DNA of 64,000 bases from Siccirubricoccus sp. G192 (lineage in GTDB: Bacteria > Pseudomonadota > Alphaproteobacteria > Acetobacterales > Acetobacteraceae): positions 4,118,501 through 4,182,500 of the forward strand of contig NZ_JAHREN010000001.1 in the NCBI RefSeq assembly GCF_019084075.1, in the 5' to 3' direction. The notes beneath the pieces are model-generated. The model saw only the letters and a list, made by a program, of their open reading frames with translations, was not told the origin of the DNA and made no database searches. Positions 39,319 to 49,959 of this stretch are shown here, piece after piece. The position numbers and the translations under genes are program-made. The first letter of the stretch is position 1. Each line of letters begins with the position of its first letter.

Positions 39319-39971
39319 ATGAGTGTGCCCCCCCCGGTCGCGCGCCGCATCACCAACTGGACCAGCTCGTCCGGGCCCAATTGAAGAAATGGCCCCAGCG
39401 GCCGCCAGGTGTTCTGGCGAGCCCGAAACAGCCAGGCACCTGGCTGCGCGGCCGCCCCGGAGATCCTGCGGTCACGGCGCAGCCATTTCTCAAGCTGCCG
39501 GGCTCGAACCGCCTGCGGACCTTGCCGGACGGACTCTGGCTGCATTTCAGCCCCTCCGCCGCCGATCCCTATGTGGATATCCTTTGCATCGAAGCCTGTT
39601 CCTCCCTGCAGAACCTGCTCGACAAACGCTCCCGCTTCGCCCCCACGACCTCCTCGCTGCTGGCCCTCTGCCCGGTCGACTGGCTGCTGGCGCCGGGCCA
39701 GGCGAATGACCCGACACCGCGCTGGCGGCTGATCCGCATGCTGAAGGCCGAGCCGGTGCAGCCCCTGGTCCTGCCGGTGCGCGACGTGCGCGTCGTCTTC
39801 GGGTTGAAGAGCCGGCATTACGAGGGCTTCGCCCGCAGCCAGGTGGCGCAGGCGCATGAATTCTTCTGCCCGATGGAGGCTTTGACCGCCGAGCGTGGCC
39901 ATGAGGACCCGGATATGCGCGCCCTGATCTCCCGCGCCAGCGCCACCGCCAATTTCATGCGCCTGCCCTGA
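39319..39971 (+). CDS. Hypothetical protein, about 217 aa (frameshift in C-run 39328-39335)
   Basis: I do not recognise this protein. Its clearest part, FLKLPGSNRLRTLPDGLWLHFSP and DPYVDILCIEACSSLQNLLDKRSRF, is globular and beta/alpha-rich. ATG 39319 is followed directly by GTG and eight Cs; nine (or six) would join ATG to the long frame and give about 217 residues (MSVPPPGRAPHHQLDQLV). There is no signal peptide. Coding GC is normal, unlike the AT-rich leader before it. It precedes the racemase gene by 37 bases. Confidence 0.65.
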
Positions 39972-40007
39972 CTCTGGCATGATGCTTCGATCGGACAGGA
40001 GGCCAGG

Positions 40008-40714
40008 GTGACGGAGCGGTTCCTCGGCGTGCTCGGCGGCATGGGGCCGCTCGCCAGCGCGCAGTTCATGGCCAGACTGACCCTTTTGACCCCGGCCGAG
40101 CGCGACCAGGACCATATCCCGGCCCTGCTCTGGTCCGACCCGCGGGTGCCGGACCGCACCGCGGCGCGGCTGGGCGGCGGGGAGGATCCGCTCCCCGCCC
40201 TGCTGCGCGGCCTGCGCGGGCTGGAGGCGGCGGGCTGCGGCGCCATCGCCATTCCCTGCAATACCGCGCATGGCTGGTTCGATGCCCTCCAGGCCGCGAC
40301 CGGGCTGCCGATCCTGCATATCGTCGATGCCGCGGCGGCGGAGCTGGCGCGGCTCGGCGTGCCGGGGGAGAGGTCGGCGTGCTGGGCACCGCCGGCACCC
40401 TGGCGATGGGCCTCTACCAGGAGCGGCTGGGCGCCCGCGGCTATGCCTGCCTGGTGCCGGAGCCCGCCACGATGGACCGCCTGGTCACGCCCGCCATCGC
40501 GCTGGTGAAGGCCAACCGGGTCGCGGAAGCTTATGCGCCGCTGGCCGAGGCCGCGCGGGGGCTGGTGGCGCGCGGCGCGCGGGCGGTGGTGCTGGGCTGC
40601 ACGGAAATCCCGCTCGGCCTGCAGGCCGGCCCCGCCCTGCCCTTCCCGGTCGCGGATACGATCGATGCCCTGGCACGGGCGGCGATCCGCTGGGCCAAGC
40701 CCGGCTCCACCTGA
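40008..40714 (+). CDS. Aspartate/glutamate racemase-family protein (frameshift at 40364-40368)
   Basis: PLP-independent amino-acid racemase family, 235 residues when corrected. The first catalytic cysteine is in IAIPCNTAHGWFDAL and the second in VVLGCTEIPLGLQ; the start FLGVLGGMGPLASAQFM is typical. GTG 40008 follows AGGAGG. The frame breaks in CCGGGGGAGAGG, where six Gs instead of five would read VPGGEVGVLGTAGTLAMGLY. It interconverts L- and D-amino acids (aspartate-like substrate most likely), giving D-amino acids for the wall or other uses. Confidence 0.87.
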
Positions 40715-40723
40715 TCCGCCCGA

Positions 40724-41023
40724 TCAGCCACCCCGCAGCAGCCAGGCCCTTTCCCGGCTGAAGGCCTGTTTCAGGGCAATGCGCAGGGCCAGGATGGCGA
40801 GGAAGCGGAGTATCGCATCGGCGCTGCCGAGTTCCATGGTCTTCAGCAAGGCCGCGCCGGTCTTGAGGCTGAGCGCCAGCACGGCGCCGTCGGCCAGCAG
40901 CAATTGCGCCCGGCGCGGCCCTTGCCGCCGCAGCAGGGCGAGCCCCGCCAGCAGGGCATGGCCGGCGAGCGCCGCGCTGCCGCCGGCCTCGATCAGCAAG
41001 GCGGCCGCCGGCAGCGGGCTCAC
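40724..41023 (-). CDS. Small membrane protein downstream of DUF1622 protein
   Basis: 99-residue protein with two or three hydrophobic helices (AALAGHALLAGLALL; ADGAVLALSLKTGAALL; ILRFLAILALRIAL). Its pattern loosely resembles a DUF1622 C-terminal half, so the two may be related or form a pair. Start is GTG 41023, overlapping the stop of the DUF1622 gene (GTGA), so translation is coupled. The role is unknown; it is an inner-membrane protein by composition. Confidence 0.7.
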   Translation of the reverse strand: MSPLPAAALLIEAGGSAALAGHALLAGLALLRRQGPRRAQLLLADGAVLALSLKTGAALLKTMELGSADAILRFLAILALRIALKQAFSRERAWLLRGG

Positions 41024-41397
41024 CCGACGACTTGGCCAGAATCGGGGGACTGCCGCCGGGCCTCGTGCTGCTCGATCTCCCTTTGCAGGAAGAAGTTGAG
41101 CGCGGTGCGCAGCGCGGCGATGGCGGCCAGCTTGCCGATCTCCTCCCAGCCCGGGGCGATGGCGGTGCGCAGGATGTCCGCGGCCAGGGCGAATCCCAGC
41201 GCGACCGCCAGCCAGCGCGCCAGGCGGAGCCGCACCGCCTCCTTCGCCGAATCGGGTTTCGGGGGCCGCACCACGAAAAGCGAGAGGGCGCGGAACGTCG
41301 CCTCCAGCGCCGCGACGGCGATGACCAGGGCGGCCGCGCCCTCCACCGCCAAGGCTATCCAGCCGGTCCAGGCCTTGAACAGGTCTTCCATCATCAC
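41020..41397 (-). CDS. DUF1622 family membrane protein
   Basis: 125-residue inner-membrane protein with three helices. The hallmark LARWLAVALGFALAADILRTAIAPGWEEIGKLAAIAALRTALNFFLQREIE is the DUF1622 signature. The function of this family is unknown. It forms a two-gene unit with the overlapping downstream small membrane protein. Confidence 0.85.
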   Translation of the reverse strand: MMMEDLFKAWTGWIALAVEGAAALVIAVAALEATFRALSLFVVRPPKPDSAKEAVRLRLARWLAVALGFALAADILRTAIAPGWEEIGKLAAIAALRTALNFFLQREIEQHEARRQSPDSGQVVG

Positions 41398-41475
41398 CCC
41401 GCGCGGTCCGCCTCGGCAGGACGCAGGGGCGTCAACGGAGGAGCGGCGCGGCGGATGCTGCGGGCCGTGCCCGGG

Positions 41476-41766
41476 TCAGTTGCAGTCGCAGCCGGGGGTC
41501 GGGCCGGTCTCGGCCAGGATCACGTGGTGGTCGATCCATTCGGCAACCAGGCGCCGCGCCTCATTGGCGGAGCTTTCCGGGTGGTGGATGCGGTAGAGCG
41601 CGGTGCAGGCGCAGAAGGCCGGGAAATCGCCGGTGCCCGCTTCCCGCAATCCCCGGTAGGCGGTGACCACGGCACGTTCGCAGCGGCGGGCGATCAGGGC
41701 GCCGTATCCGCTCCGGTCCCCGGCGGGTATTGCCCTTGGGGTGCTATCGCTGGCGCCGCGACCCAT
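41476..41766 (-). CDS. Cys/His-rich small protein behind a Fur-like box
   Basis: 96-residue protein I do not recognise. It has paired metal-type motifs: FCACTALYRIHHPESS, VAEWIDHHVILAE and a C-terminal GCDCN. The spacing suggests metal binding, perhaps iron or zinc. ATG 41766 is used; the earlier in-frame start 41808 would sit on the Fur-like box (41793-41807), so it is improbable. The box, 27-41 bases upstream, nearly matches that before the iron operon, so iron-controlled expression is likely. It is alone, convergent with nothing. Confidence 0.7.
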   Translation of the reverse strand: MGRGASDSTPRAIPAGDRSGYGALIARRCERAVVTAYRGLREAGTGDFPAFCACTALYRIHHPESSANEARRLVAEWIDHHVILAETGPTPGCDCN

Positions 41767-42150
41767 GCCTGCCCTCCAGGCTGCGAGGAAGTTGAGAATC
41801 ATTCGCAACCGAAGCCGACTTTAACGACAGTTGAGCAGACGTTCAAGCGTTGGCGCCCCGAGGCGTAAAAGCGCGATGCCCCGGTGTGACACTATCCGCA
41901 GCCAGCCTGTTCCTCCGGCCATGCTTGCCCGGCGGGCAGGCCCCGGCAGGAATACCGCCATGCAGGCCCATATTAAGCGGAATGCGGCCTTTCAGGCGTC
42001 ACTGCCGCGCGATGGCCACCACCCTGGCCGCGCTTTCGGCCGAAGCCGAGGCGGAGGAGGCGTCGCGGCTCTGGCCCGCCTCCCCCTTCCCTGACCTGGC
42101 CGGCGATGGCGCCGTCCATCCCGGCACCGGCCGTGCCGGCCTGCGGCGCC
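41767..42150. other. Gap between the Fur-box gene and tartrate dehydrogenase
   Basis: Holds the Fur-like box at 41793-41807 and no convincing gene. Open frames here have poor coding character, and the rest shows nothing recognisable. Confidence 0.4.
41793..41807 (-). promoter_or_regulatory. Fur-like box before the Cys/His-rich gene
   Basis: TGAGAATCATTCGCA differs by one base from the box at 17515-17529 and fits the 7-1-7 Fur layout. It ends 27 bases before the chosen ATG. Confidence 0.55.
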
Positions 42151-43239
42151 TCAGCCGCCCGCCACCATCTCCGCCAGCGCGCGGCCGACATCGACGGTGC
42201 CGGCCTGGCCGCCCATGTCCCGGGTGCGCGGGCAGCCGCCCTTGCTCCCCTCGCCGAGCAGCGTCTCGATCGCCGCGACGATGGCATCCGCCGCCGCCTT
42301 CTCCCCCAGATGCTCCAGCATCATGGCGCCCGACCAGATCTGGCCGATCGGGTTGCAGATCATCCGCCCGGCGATGTCGGGGGCGCTGCCATGCACCGGC
42401 TCGAACATGGAGGGCGCGGTCTTTTCCGGGTTGATATTGGCGGAGGGCGCGATGCCGATGCTGCCCGCCACCGCCGGGCCGAGATCGGACAGGATGTCGC
42501 CGAAGAGGTTGGAGCCCACCACCACATCGAACCAGTCGGGATGCTGCACGAAATGCGCGCAGAGGATGTCGATATGGAACTGGTCGGTGGTGACGCCGGG
42601 ATAGTGCTTCGCCATCTCGGCGAAGCGCTCGTCCCAATAGGGCATGGTGAAGGTGATGCCGTTCGACTTGGTGGCGGAAGTCACCTTCCGGCGCGGCCGG
42701 GTCATCGCCAGTTCGAAGGCATAGCGCAGGATGCGGTCGGTGCCATGCCGGGTCAGGACCGATTGCTGGGAGACGAATTCGCGCGGCGTCCCCTCGAACA
42801 TGCGGCCGCCGACCGAGGAGTATTCGCCCTCGGTATTCTCCCGCACCACGTAGAAATCGATATCGGCCGGGGTGCGGTCGGCCAGCGGCGTGCGCACCCC
42901 GGGCATCAGCCGGCAGGGGCGGAGATTCACATACTGGTCGAAGCCGCGGCGGATCGGGATCAGCAGGCCCCAGAGCGAGACATGGTCCGGCACCCCCGGC
43001 CACCCCACGGCGCCGAGGAAGATGCTGTCCGACTCGGCGAGTCGCTCCAGCCCATCCTCCGGCATCATCCGGCCGGTCTGCTGATAGGTTTCGCAGGACC
43101 AGTCGTAGTGCTGCAGCGCCAGGTCGAAGCCGAAGCGGCGGGCGGCGGCATCCAGCACGCGCAGCCCCTCCGGCACCGTCTCCTTGCCGATCCCATCGCC
43201 GGGGATCACCGCGATCCGGTATGATTTCCGAGTGTTCAT
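42151..43239 (-). CDS. Tartrate dehydrogenase (isocitrate/isopropylmalate dehydrogenase family)
   Basis: 362-residue NAD-dependent decarboxylating dehydrogenase of the TtuC/YeaU tartrate dehydrogenase-D-malate dehydrogenase type. Family hallmarks are IAVIPGDGIGKETVPEG, NLRPCRLMPGVRTPL, VVRENTEGEYSSVGGR, and the metal-binding VVVGSNLFGDILSDLGPAVAG. It converts tartrate or D-malate in the cytoplasm. The C-terminal MSGG-like end is complete. It is transcribed leftward and appears monocistronic. Confidence 0.92.
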   Translation of the reverse strand: MNTRKSYRIAVIPGDGIGKETVPEGLRVLDAAARRFGFDLALQHYDWSCETYQQTGRMMPEDGLERLAESDSIFLGAVGWPGVPDHVSLWGLLIPIRRGFDQYVNLRPCRLMPGVRTPLADRTPADIDFYVVRENTEGEYSSVGGRMFEGTPREFVSQQSVLTRHGTDRILRYAFELAMTRPRRKVTSATKSNGITFTMPYWDERFAEMAKHYPGVTTDQFHIDILCAHFVQHPDWFDVVVGSNLFGDILSDLGPAVAGSIGIAPSANINPEKTAPSMFEPVHGSAPDIAGRMICNPIGQIWSGAMMLEHLGEKAAADAIVAAIETLLGEGSKGGCPRTRDMGGQAGTVDVGRALAEMVAGG

Positions 43240-43308
43240 GTGGCCGTTTCCCTGCGCCGGATTCGCGCAAGGTGACGGCGGCGGCGCGGCGCGGCAAGCC
43301 CCGGCGTG

Positions 43309-44238
43309 TCAGGCCCGCGCGCCGGCCGGCCCCGGCATCAGCCGCCGCGCCACGGCCGCCAGCGCCAGGCCCAGCGCCGCGATCCCGACCCAGATCGCCG
43401 GGCGCGGGCTGAAGCCGAAATCGAGGCCGAGATCGAGATTGGCCAGCAGCACCCGCCCCGCCGGAATGGCGGTGGCCAGCGCATACCAGGCATATTCCAG
43501 CAGCGCCGCGCCGAGCGCCGCCAGGGGTGCCAGCGCCAGCAGCGCCAGGCCATTCCCCTGCCAACGAACCGGCAGCGCACGCCACAGCAGCAGCCAGGCG
43601 AAGCACCCCGCCGCCACCACCGCTTCCGAGACGCCCGCCTTGGATTGCAGGAAGAAATGCAGGATGCCGAGCACCGCGATGGGAAAGACCAGCCGGTGCA
43701 GCCGCTTCCAGTCCCGCCCCAGCCGCCGCATCCAGCCATCGGTCGAGGTCCAGCCGAGGGCGCCAAGGCCCAGCAGCGCCATGAAGCCGAGGGTCAGGTA
43801 GAAACGCTTCACGATCTCGGCCGCCGCGACCGGCAGGCTGAACCCCTGATACCCGACGAACAGCAGCAGATGCGCCACCGCATAGCCCAGCGCCGCCAAG
43901 CCCAGCATCCGCCGCAGCAGCACCACCTGCTGCCAGCCCAGCACGCGCCTGAACGGCGTCACCGCCAGGGCGACCAGCAGCAGCCGGAGCGCCCAGAGCC
44001 CGGTGCCCTGCAGCACCGCCTTCAACGGCTCGGCCCCCAGCACCCCCGCCACCCATTGCGCGGCGAGGCTGGCGCCCGGCAGCAGCACCGCGCCCAGCAC
44101 CACCGCCTTCAGGGCCGAGAACCGGCCGCTGCGGTCGAGCCAAGGCCAGGCCCGCCAATCCCGGGATCGGCGCGGCATGGCGCCGCGTGTGGCGGTGCGG
44201 GGATTGGCGGGCGATGGCCCGAGGCTCTGGGTCAGCAT
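43309..44238 (-). CDS. msrQ: Protein-methionine-sulfoxide reductase haem-binding subunit-like (MsrQ)
   Basis: 309-residue inner-membrane protein with about six helices and the ferric-reductase-like fold. Conserved haem histidines are in YAVAHLLLFVGYQG, KRLHRLVFPIAVLGILHFFLQ. MsrQ passes electrons to periplasmic MsrP, which repairs oxidised methionines; no msrP is next to it here. ATG 44238 follows a GAAGAGG ribosome site; ATG 44178 has none. The haem motifs and length support MsrQ rather than other ferric-reductase-like proteins. Confidence 0.85.
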   Translation of the reverse strand: MLTQSLGPSPANPRTATRGAMPRRSRDWRAWPWLDRSGRFSALKAVVLGAVLLPGASLAAQWVAGVLGAEPLKAVLQGTGLWALRLLLVALAVTPFRRVLGWQQVVLLRRMLGLAALGYAVAHLLLFVGYQGFSLPVAAAEIVKRFYLTLGFMALLGLGALGWTSTDGWMRRLGRDWKRLHRLVFPIAVLGILHFFLQSKAGVSEAVVAAGCFAWLLLWRALPVRWQGNGLALLALAPLAALGAALLEYAWYALATAIPAGRVLLANLDLGLDFGFSPRPAIWVGIAALGLALAAVARRLMPGPAGARA

Positions 44239-44279
44239 GCGTGCCTCTTCGCCCCGGAAGCGCCGGCGGTAACGCAGCC

Positions 44280-45204
44280 TCAGCCGAGCCAGCCGCGCGC
44301 CCGGATCGCCGCCGCGACCCGGCCCGTTTCATCGAGCGGCGGCGGCACGAAGGGCGCCGGGGCCTGGTCCAGTGGCCGTGCCTGGCCCGCCGCCACCAGG
44401 CTCTCCCCCAGTGCCCGGTGGCGCGGGCCGAGGCCACCGGGATCGGCGATGAAAAGCGGTGCGGCGGTGACCATCGCCTCCGACAGCATGGAGACGGAAT
44501 CGCCCGTCACCACCAGCGCATCCGCCCAGGCGAGGAAGCCGAAATAGGGGTTGGGCCCCGCCTCCCCCCCAGCCGAAGAAGCGATGGGGCACGCCACCGA
44601 GCGTCCCCGCCAGCGCCGCGCTCGCCGCCGCCCCGGTGCGGCGGCTGGCGGTGGCGAGCACGCTGCCGGCGAAGCCCGCGACCCGCTGGCCGAGGGCGGC
44701 GGCGCGGCCCGGCTGCATCCCCTCGGCCCGCACCGGGCCGCCGACCAGCAGCGCCACCCGCGGCCGCGGCAGCGCCTCCAGCGCCGCCCATTCCAGCCGT
44801 GCCGCCGCCAGCCGCTCCGGCGAGACCCGGTGGGTGGCGCCGAGGATGGGCAGGATATTCGGCGCCGGCGGCGGGTTGTCATGCCGCCCCAGCACCAGCA
44901 GGTCGAAGCGTGAGGCACCGAAGCCCGGCCGCATGCAATGCACCGTCCGCGCGCCTTGCCGCCCCAGCCAGAGCGCCACCGGCGCGGCGCGGCGGCCGGC
45001 GGAAAGCACCAGCCGCGGCCAGGGCGGGGCGAGGCCGGCCCGCGCCTGCGCAGTGAGCCCGGCGAGGCTCGGCCAGGGCCAGGGCAGCCGGGCCAGCCCG
45101 CCCCAGGCCAGCGGCACGGTCCGGAACCCTTCTCCCAGCCTTTCGGCGATGCCGAGCGCCTGCGCGGCGGTGCCGGCGCGCGGGTCGGCCAGAACCCAGA
45201 TCAT
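44280..45204 (-). CDS. ELM1-family protein (frameshift at 44564-44570)
   Basis: Member of the 'mitochondrial fission ELM1' family, also in alphaproteobacteria; glycosyltransferase-like, unknown function. The start [24 protein letters not shown] and the block [30 protein letters not shown] are hallmark. ATG 45204 is preferred over 45234. A run of seven Cs (plus strand, 44564-44570) breaks the frame; six would read [20 protein letters not shown] and give 307 residues, normal for the family. Bacterial members are near cell-envelope genes, but here it simply precedes pyrE divergently. Confidence 0.8.
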
Positions 45205-45343
45205 CGCCTCGTTTGCTGCCCCTTCCCCTGGCATGGACGCTGGCCCGTGCTGCGGTTACGAGGTGCTGAGGAGGCGGAGGCAGCCACCGCTCGGCCCAAT
45301 GGCCCGGAGCATCTCCGCAAGGGTGGACGGAAGGGTACAGGCC

Positions 45344-46075
45344 ATGGCCATGCAGCACGCCTCGGATTGGGATCGGGACGCCGCGCTGACGACCGCGCGC
45401 ATCCTGCTGGAGATCAAGGCGGTGAATTTCCGCCCGGAGGAGCCCTATACCTTCACGTCAGGCTGGAAGAGCCCGGTCTATATCGATTGCCGGAAGATCA
45501 TCTACTTTCCCCGTGCCCGCAACCGCATCTGCGACCTGGCGGTGGAGAAGATCGGCCGCCACGTCGGCTACGAGTCGATCGACGTGGTGGCGGGTGGCGA
45601 GACGGCGGGCATCCCCTTCGCCGCCTGGATCGCCGACCGCATGCTCACGCCCATGGCCTATGTGCGGAAGAAGCCGAAGGGCTTCGGCCGCAACGCGCTG
45701 ATCGAGGGCGAGGTGCCGGAGGGCCAGCGCACCCTGCTGGTGGAGGACCTCACCACCGATGGCGCCAGCAAGATCCGCTTCGCCCAGGCGCTGCGCGATG
45801 CCGGGGCGATCTGCGACCACACCTTCGTGGTGTTCTACTACGGCGTCTTCCCCGGCAGCTTCGAGACGATGAAGACGATGAACCTCTCGCTGCACCACCT
45901 CTGCACCTGGTGGGACGTGCTGGAGGTCTGCCGCGAGCGTCCCTATTTCCAGGAGAGCGCGCTGAAGGAGGTGCGGAAATTCCTTGAGGATCCGGTCGCC
46001 TGGTCGAAGGCGCATGGCGGGATCGGCTCGGTCGAGGAGGCGCGTTCCAGGCGGGAGGCGGCGGAGGCGGAGTAG
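45344..46075 (+). CDS. pyrE: Orotate phosphoribosyltransferase
   Basis: 243-residue enzyme that makes orotidine monophosphate from orotate and PRPP in pyrimidine synthesis. [15 protein letters not shown] is the orotate site, [19 protein letters not shown] the flexible catalytic loop, and [17 protein letters not shown] the PRPP-binding loop. ATG 45344 follows GGAAGG; an ATG at 45350 is equally in frame. The gene stands alone and diverges from the ELM1-like gene. Confidence 0.95.
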   Translation: MAMQHASDWDRDAALTTARILLEIKAVNFRPEEPYTFTSGWKSPVYIDCRKIIYFPRARNRICDLAVEKIGRHVGYESIDVVAGGETAGIPFAAWIADRMLTPMAYVRKKPKGFGRNALIEGEVPEGQRTLLVEDLTTDGASKIRFAQALRDAGAICDHTFVVFYYGVFPGSFETMKTMNLSLHHLCTWWDVLEVCRERPYFQESALKEVRKFLEDPVAWSKAHGGIGSVEEARSRREAAEAE

Positions 46076-46299
46076 CGGGCGGCGGCGCGGCCGCCGCTTG
46101 GCGCTGCCCATGATCCAGGGACCGCGGCCGGTCCCGATCCCGTAACGGTACCGGCCGCCAGGAACGAAACCGCCCGGCGGGCATTCTGTCGGCAGCCTGG
46201 CAGGCGGGGCAGCCCCCGATAGGCTCCCGCCACCTTGTGGAACTCGTGCCGCGGATGGCTGCGGGCCATCTCGCCCACGGATCGAGGAGAACATGCGCC

Positions 46300-46711
46300 G
46301 TGGGCCGAGACGAGGCGGAATCCTGGATGTGGGCGGAAGCCTGCGAGATGCTCACCCGGGCCGAGCGCCTGCACCGCCAGTTCTTCGAGCCGCGCCGCTC
46401 GGTGTCCCGCCTGCCGGTCTGGCAGCCCCCGGTGGACGTGCTGGAGACCGAGCAGGAGGTGCTGATCCTCGTTGCCCTGCCCGGCGTGGACCCCGCCGCG
46501 GTGGAGGCCACGATCCAGGACGGCGCCTTGCAGGTGGGGGGGCCTCAGGATCCTGCCGCCGGAACTGCGCGGCGCCGCGATCCATCGCCTGGAACTGCCG
46601 CAGGGCCGGTTTGAGCGGCGCATCCCCCTGCCGCCCGGCCGCTACAGCGCGGCGGTGCGGCATTCCCTGATCAATGGCTGCCTGCTGGTCAGGCTCGACA
46701 AGACCGCCTGA
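46300..46711 (+). CDS. Hsp20/alpha-crystallin small heat-shock protein (frameshift at 46536-46542)
   Basis: 136-residue small chaperone when corrected. The alpha-crystallin domain begins WQPPVDVLETEQEVLILVALPGVDPAAVEATI and ends RFERRIPLPPGRYSAAVRH ... NGCLLVRLDKTA. A run of seven Gs (46536-46542) breaks the frame; six would read QVGGLRILPPELRGAAIHRLELP. I chose GTG 46300, ten bases after GAGGAG. It holds unfolded proteins in the cytoplasm and heads a stress cluster with Lon, CBS, ADH and UspA genes. Confidence 0.88.
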
Positions 46712-46826
46712 GCCGTCCGGTCGCCCGGAGGCGAAGCCGGAGGGCGTGAACCGACCGGCAAGATACAAGCCGTCCGGTCGCCCGGAGGCGAAACCGGAGG
46801 GCGTGAACCGACCGGCAGGATACAAG
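46712..46826 (+). repeat. Palindromic intergenic element, tandem copies B4/B5
   Basis: Two 57-base units (46712-46768 and 46769-46826) fill the Hsp20-lon gap. Each reads GGTCGCCCGGAGGCGAA ... GGAGGGCGTGAACCGACCGG ... ATACAAG. They differ at two or three bases. Single B unit is at 30177-30236. Confidence 0.88.
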
Positions 46827-46840
46827 CTCGGAGGATGCCC

Positions 46841-49266
<2,426 letters not shown>

Positions 49267-49267
<1 letters not shown>

Positions 49268-49369
49268 AGCGGATCGCGGACGGAGGTGAACGTCCGGGAG
49301 CGTGAATCCGCTCTGCAAACAAGGAGCCACAGCGGATTGGCGTTCAGGAGTGAACGCAATCCACTGTAG
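49267..49369 (+). repeat. Palindromic intergenic element, copy A3
   Basis: Full two-hairpin copy starting on the lon stop codon. Hairpin I is GAGCGGAT ... AATCCGCTC, spacer TGCAAACAAGGAGCC, and hairpin II CGGATTGGCGTTCA/TGAACGCAATCC with one bulge. It lies between convergent lon and the CBS gene. Confidence 0.8.
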
Positions 49370-49381
49370 CGCGGGCGGGCT

Positions 49382-49801
49382 TCAGCGCAGGATCTCGAAG
49401 AAGCCGGTTTCCTCGTCCAGCCGCGCATGTTCCCTGGCGCGGAAGTCGTAGCGCGAGACGATGCCGCAGACCTGCCCGTCGCGGCAGACCGGCAGATGGC
49501 GGATGCCGCAGTCGTCGAGCAGGCGCAACGCCTGCATCGCGTGCTGGTCCGGCGCCACGGTGACGGGGCTGCGCGTCATCACCTGGCCGAGCGGGGTCCC
49601 GGCGTCGCAACCCTCGGCCAGGCAGCGCACCGCATCGCGCCCGGTGAAGATGCCGGCGAGCCGGCCGTCCGCCTCGACGACCAGCACGGCGCCGACGCGG
49701 CGCTTGTGCATTGCGGCGCAGGCTTCGGCGACGGTCGCCTCCGGGCCCAGCGCAAGCGGGCGCTGGTCCCGGATGATCTCGGCCATGGTGCGGTCATGCA
49801 T
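49382..49801 (-). CDS. CBS-domain protein
   Basis: 139 residues, a tandem CBS pair. The first domain is VAEACAAMHKRRVGAVLVVEADGRLAGIFTGRDAVR; the second ends with GIRHLPVCRDGQVCGIVSRYDFR. CBS pairs bind adenine nucleotides such as AMP or ATP and sense energy state. It has no other domain. An FNR/FixK-like box lies 57-70 bases upstream, shared with the next genes of this stress cluster. Confidence 0.9.
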   Translation of the reverse strand: MHDRTMAEIIRDQRPLALGPEATVAEACAAMHKRRVGAVLVVEADGRLAGIFTGRDAVRCLAEGCDAGTPLGQVMTRSPVTVAPDQHAMQALRLLDDCGIRHLPVCRDGQVCGIVSRYDFRAREHARLDEETGFFEILR

Positions 49802-49857
49802 GGCGGGCCTCCTCGCGGCAGGTGCGGGAAGGACAGCCGAACCAGGCTGCCCCCGCG

Positions 49858-49871
49858 TTGATCCATCGCAA
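49858..49871. promoter_or_regulatory. FNR/FixK-like box before the CBS gene
   Basis: TTGATCCATCGCAA, which shares TTGATCC and CAA with the sites at 51090 and 52083. It lies 57-70 bases before the CBS ATG. Confidence 0.5.
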
Positions 49872-49959
49872 GCATCCGCCGTAAGCAGAGGCGCGGCAAC
49901 GCCCGATCACGGCCACTTCATTGAAACGCCGGCCTCCGGCCCGGCGACTGGCTCGCCGC

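Noticed and set aside
41831..42434. Plus-strand open frames before the tartrate dehydrogenase end
   Set aside because: Poor coding character, Arg/Pro-rich translation, and overlap with the dehydrogenase gene.
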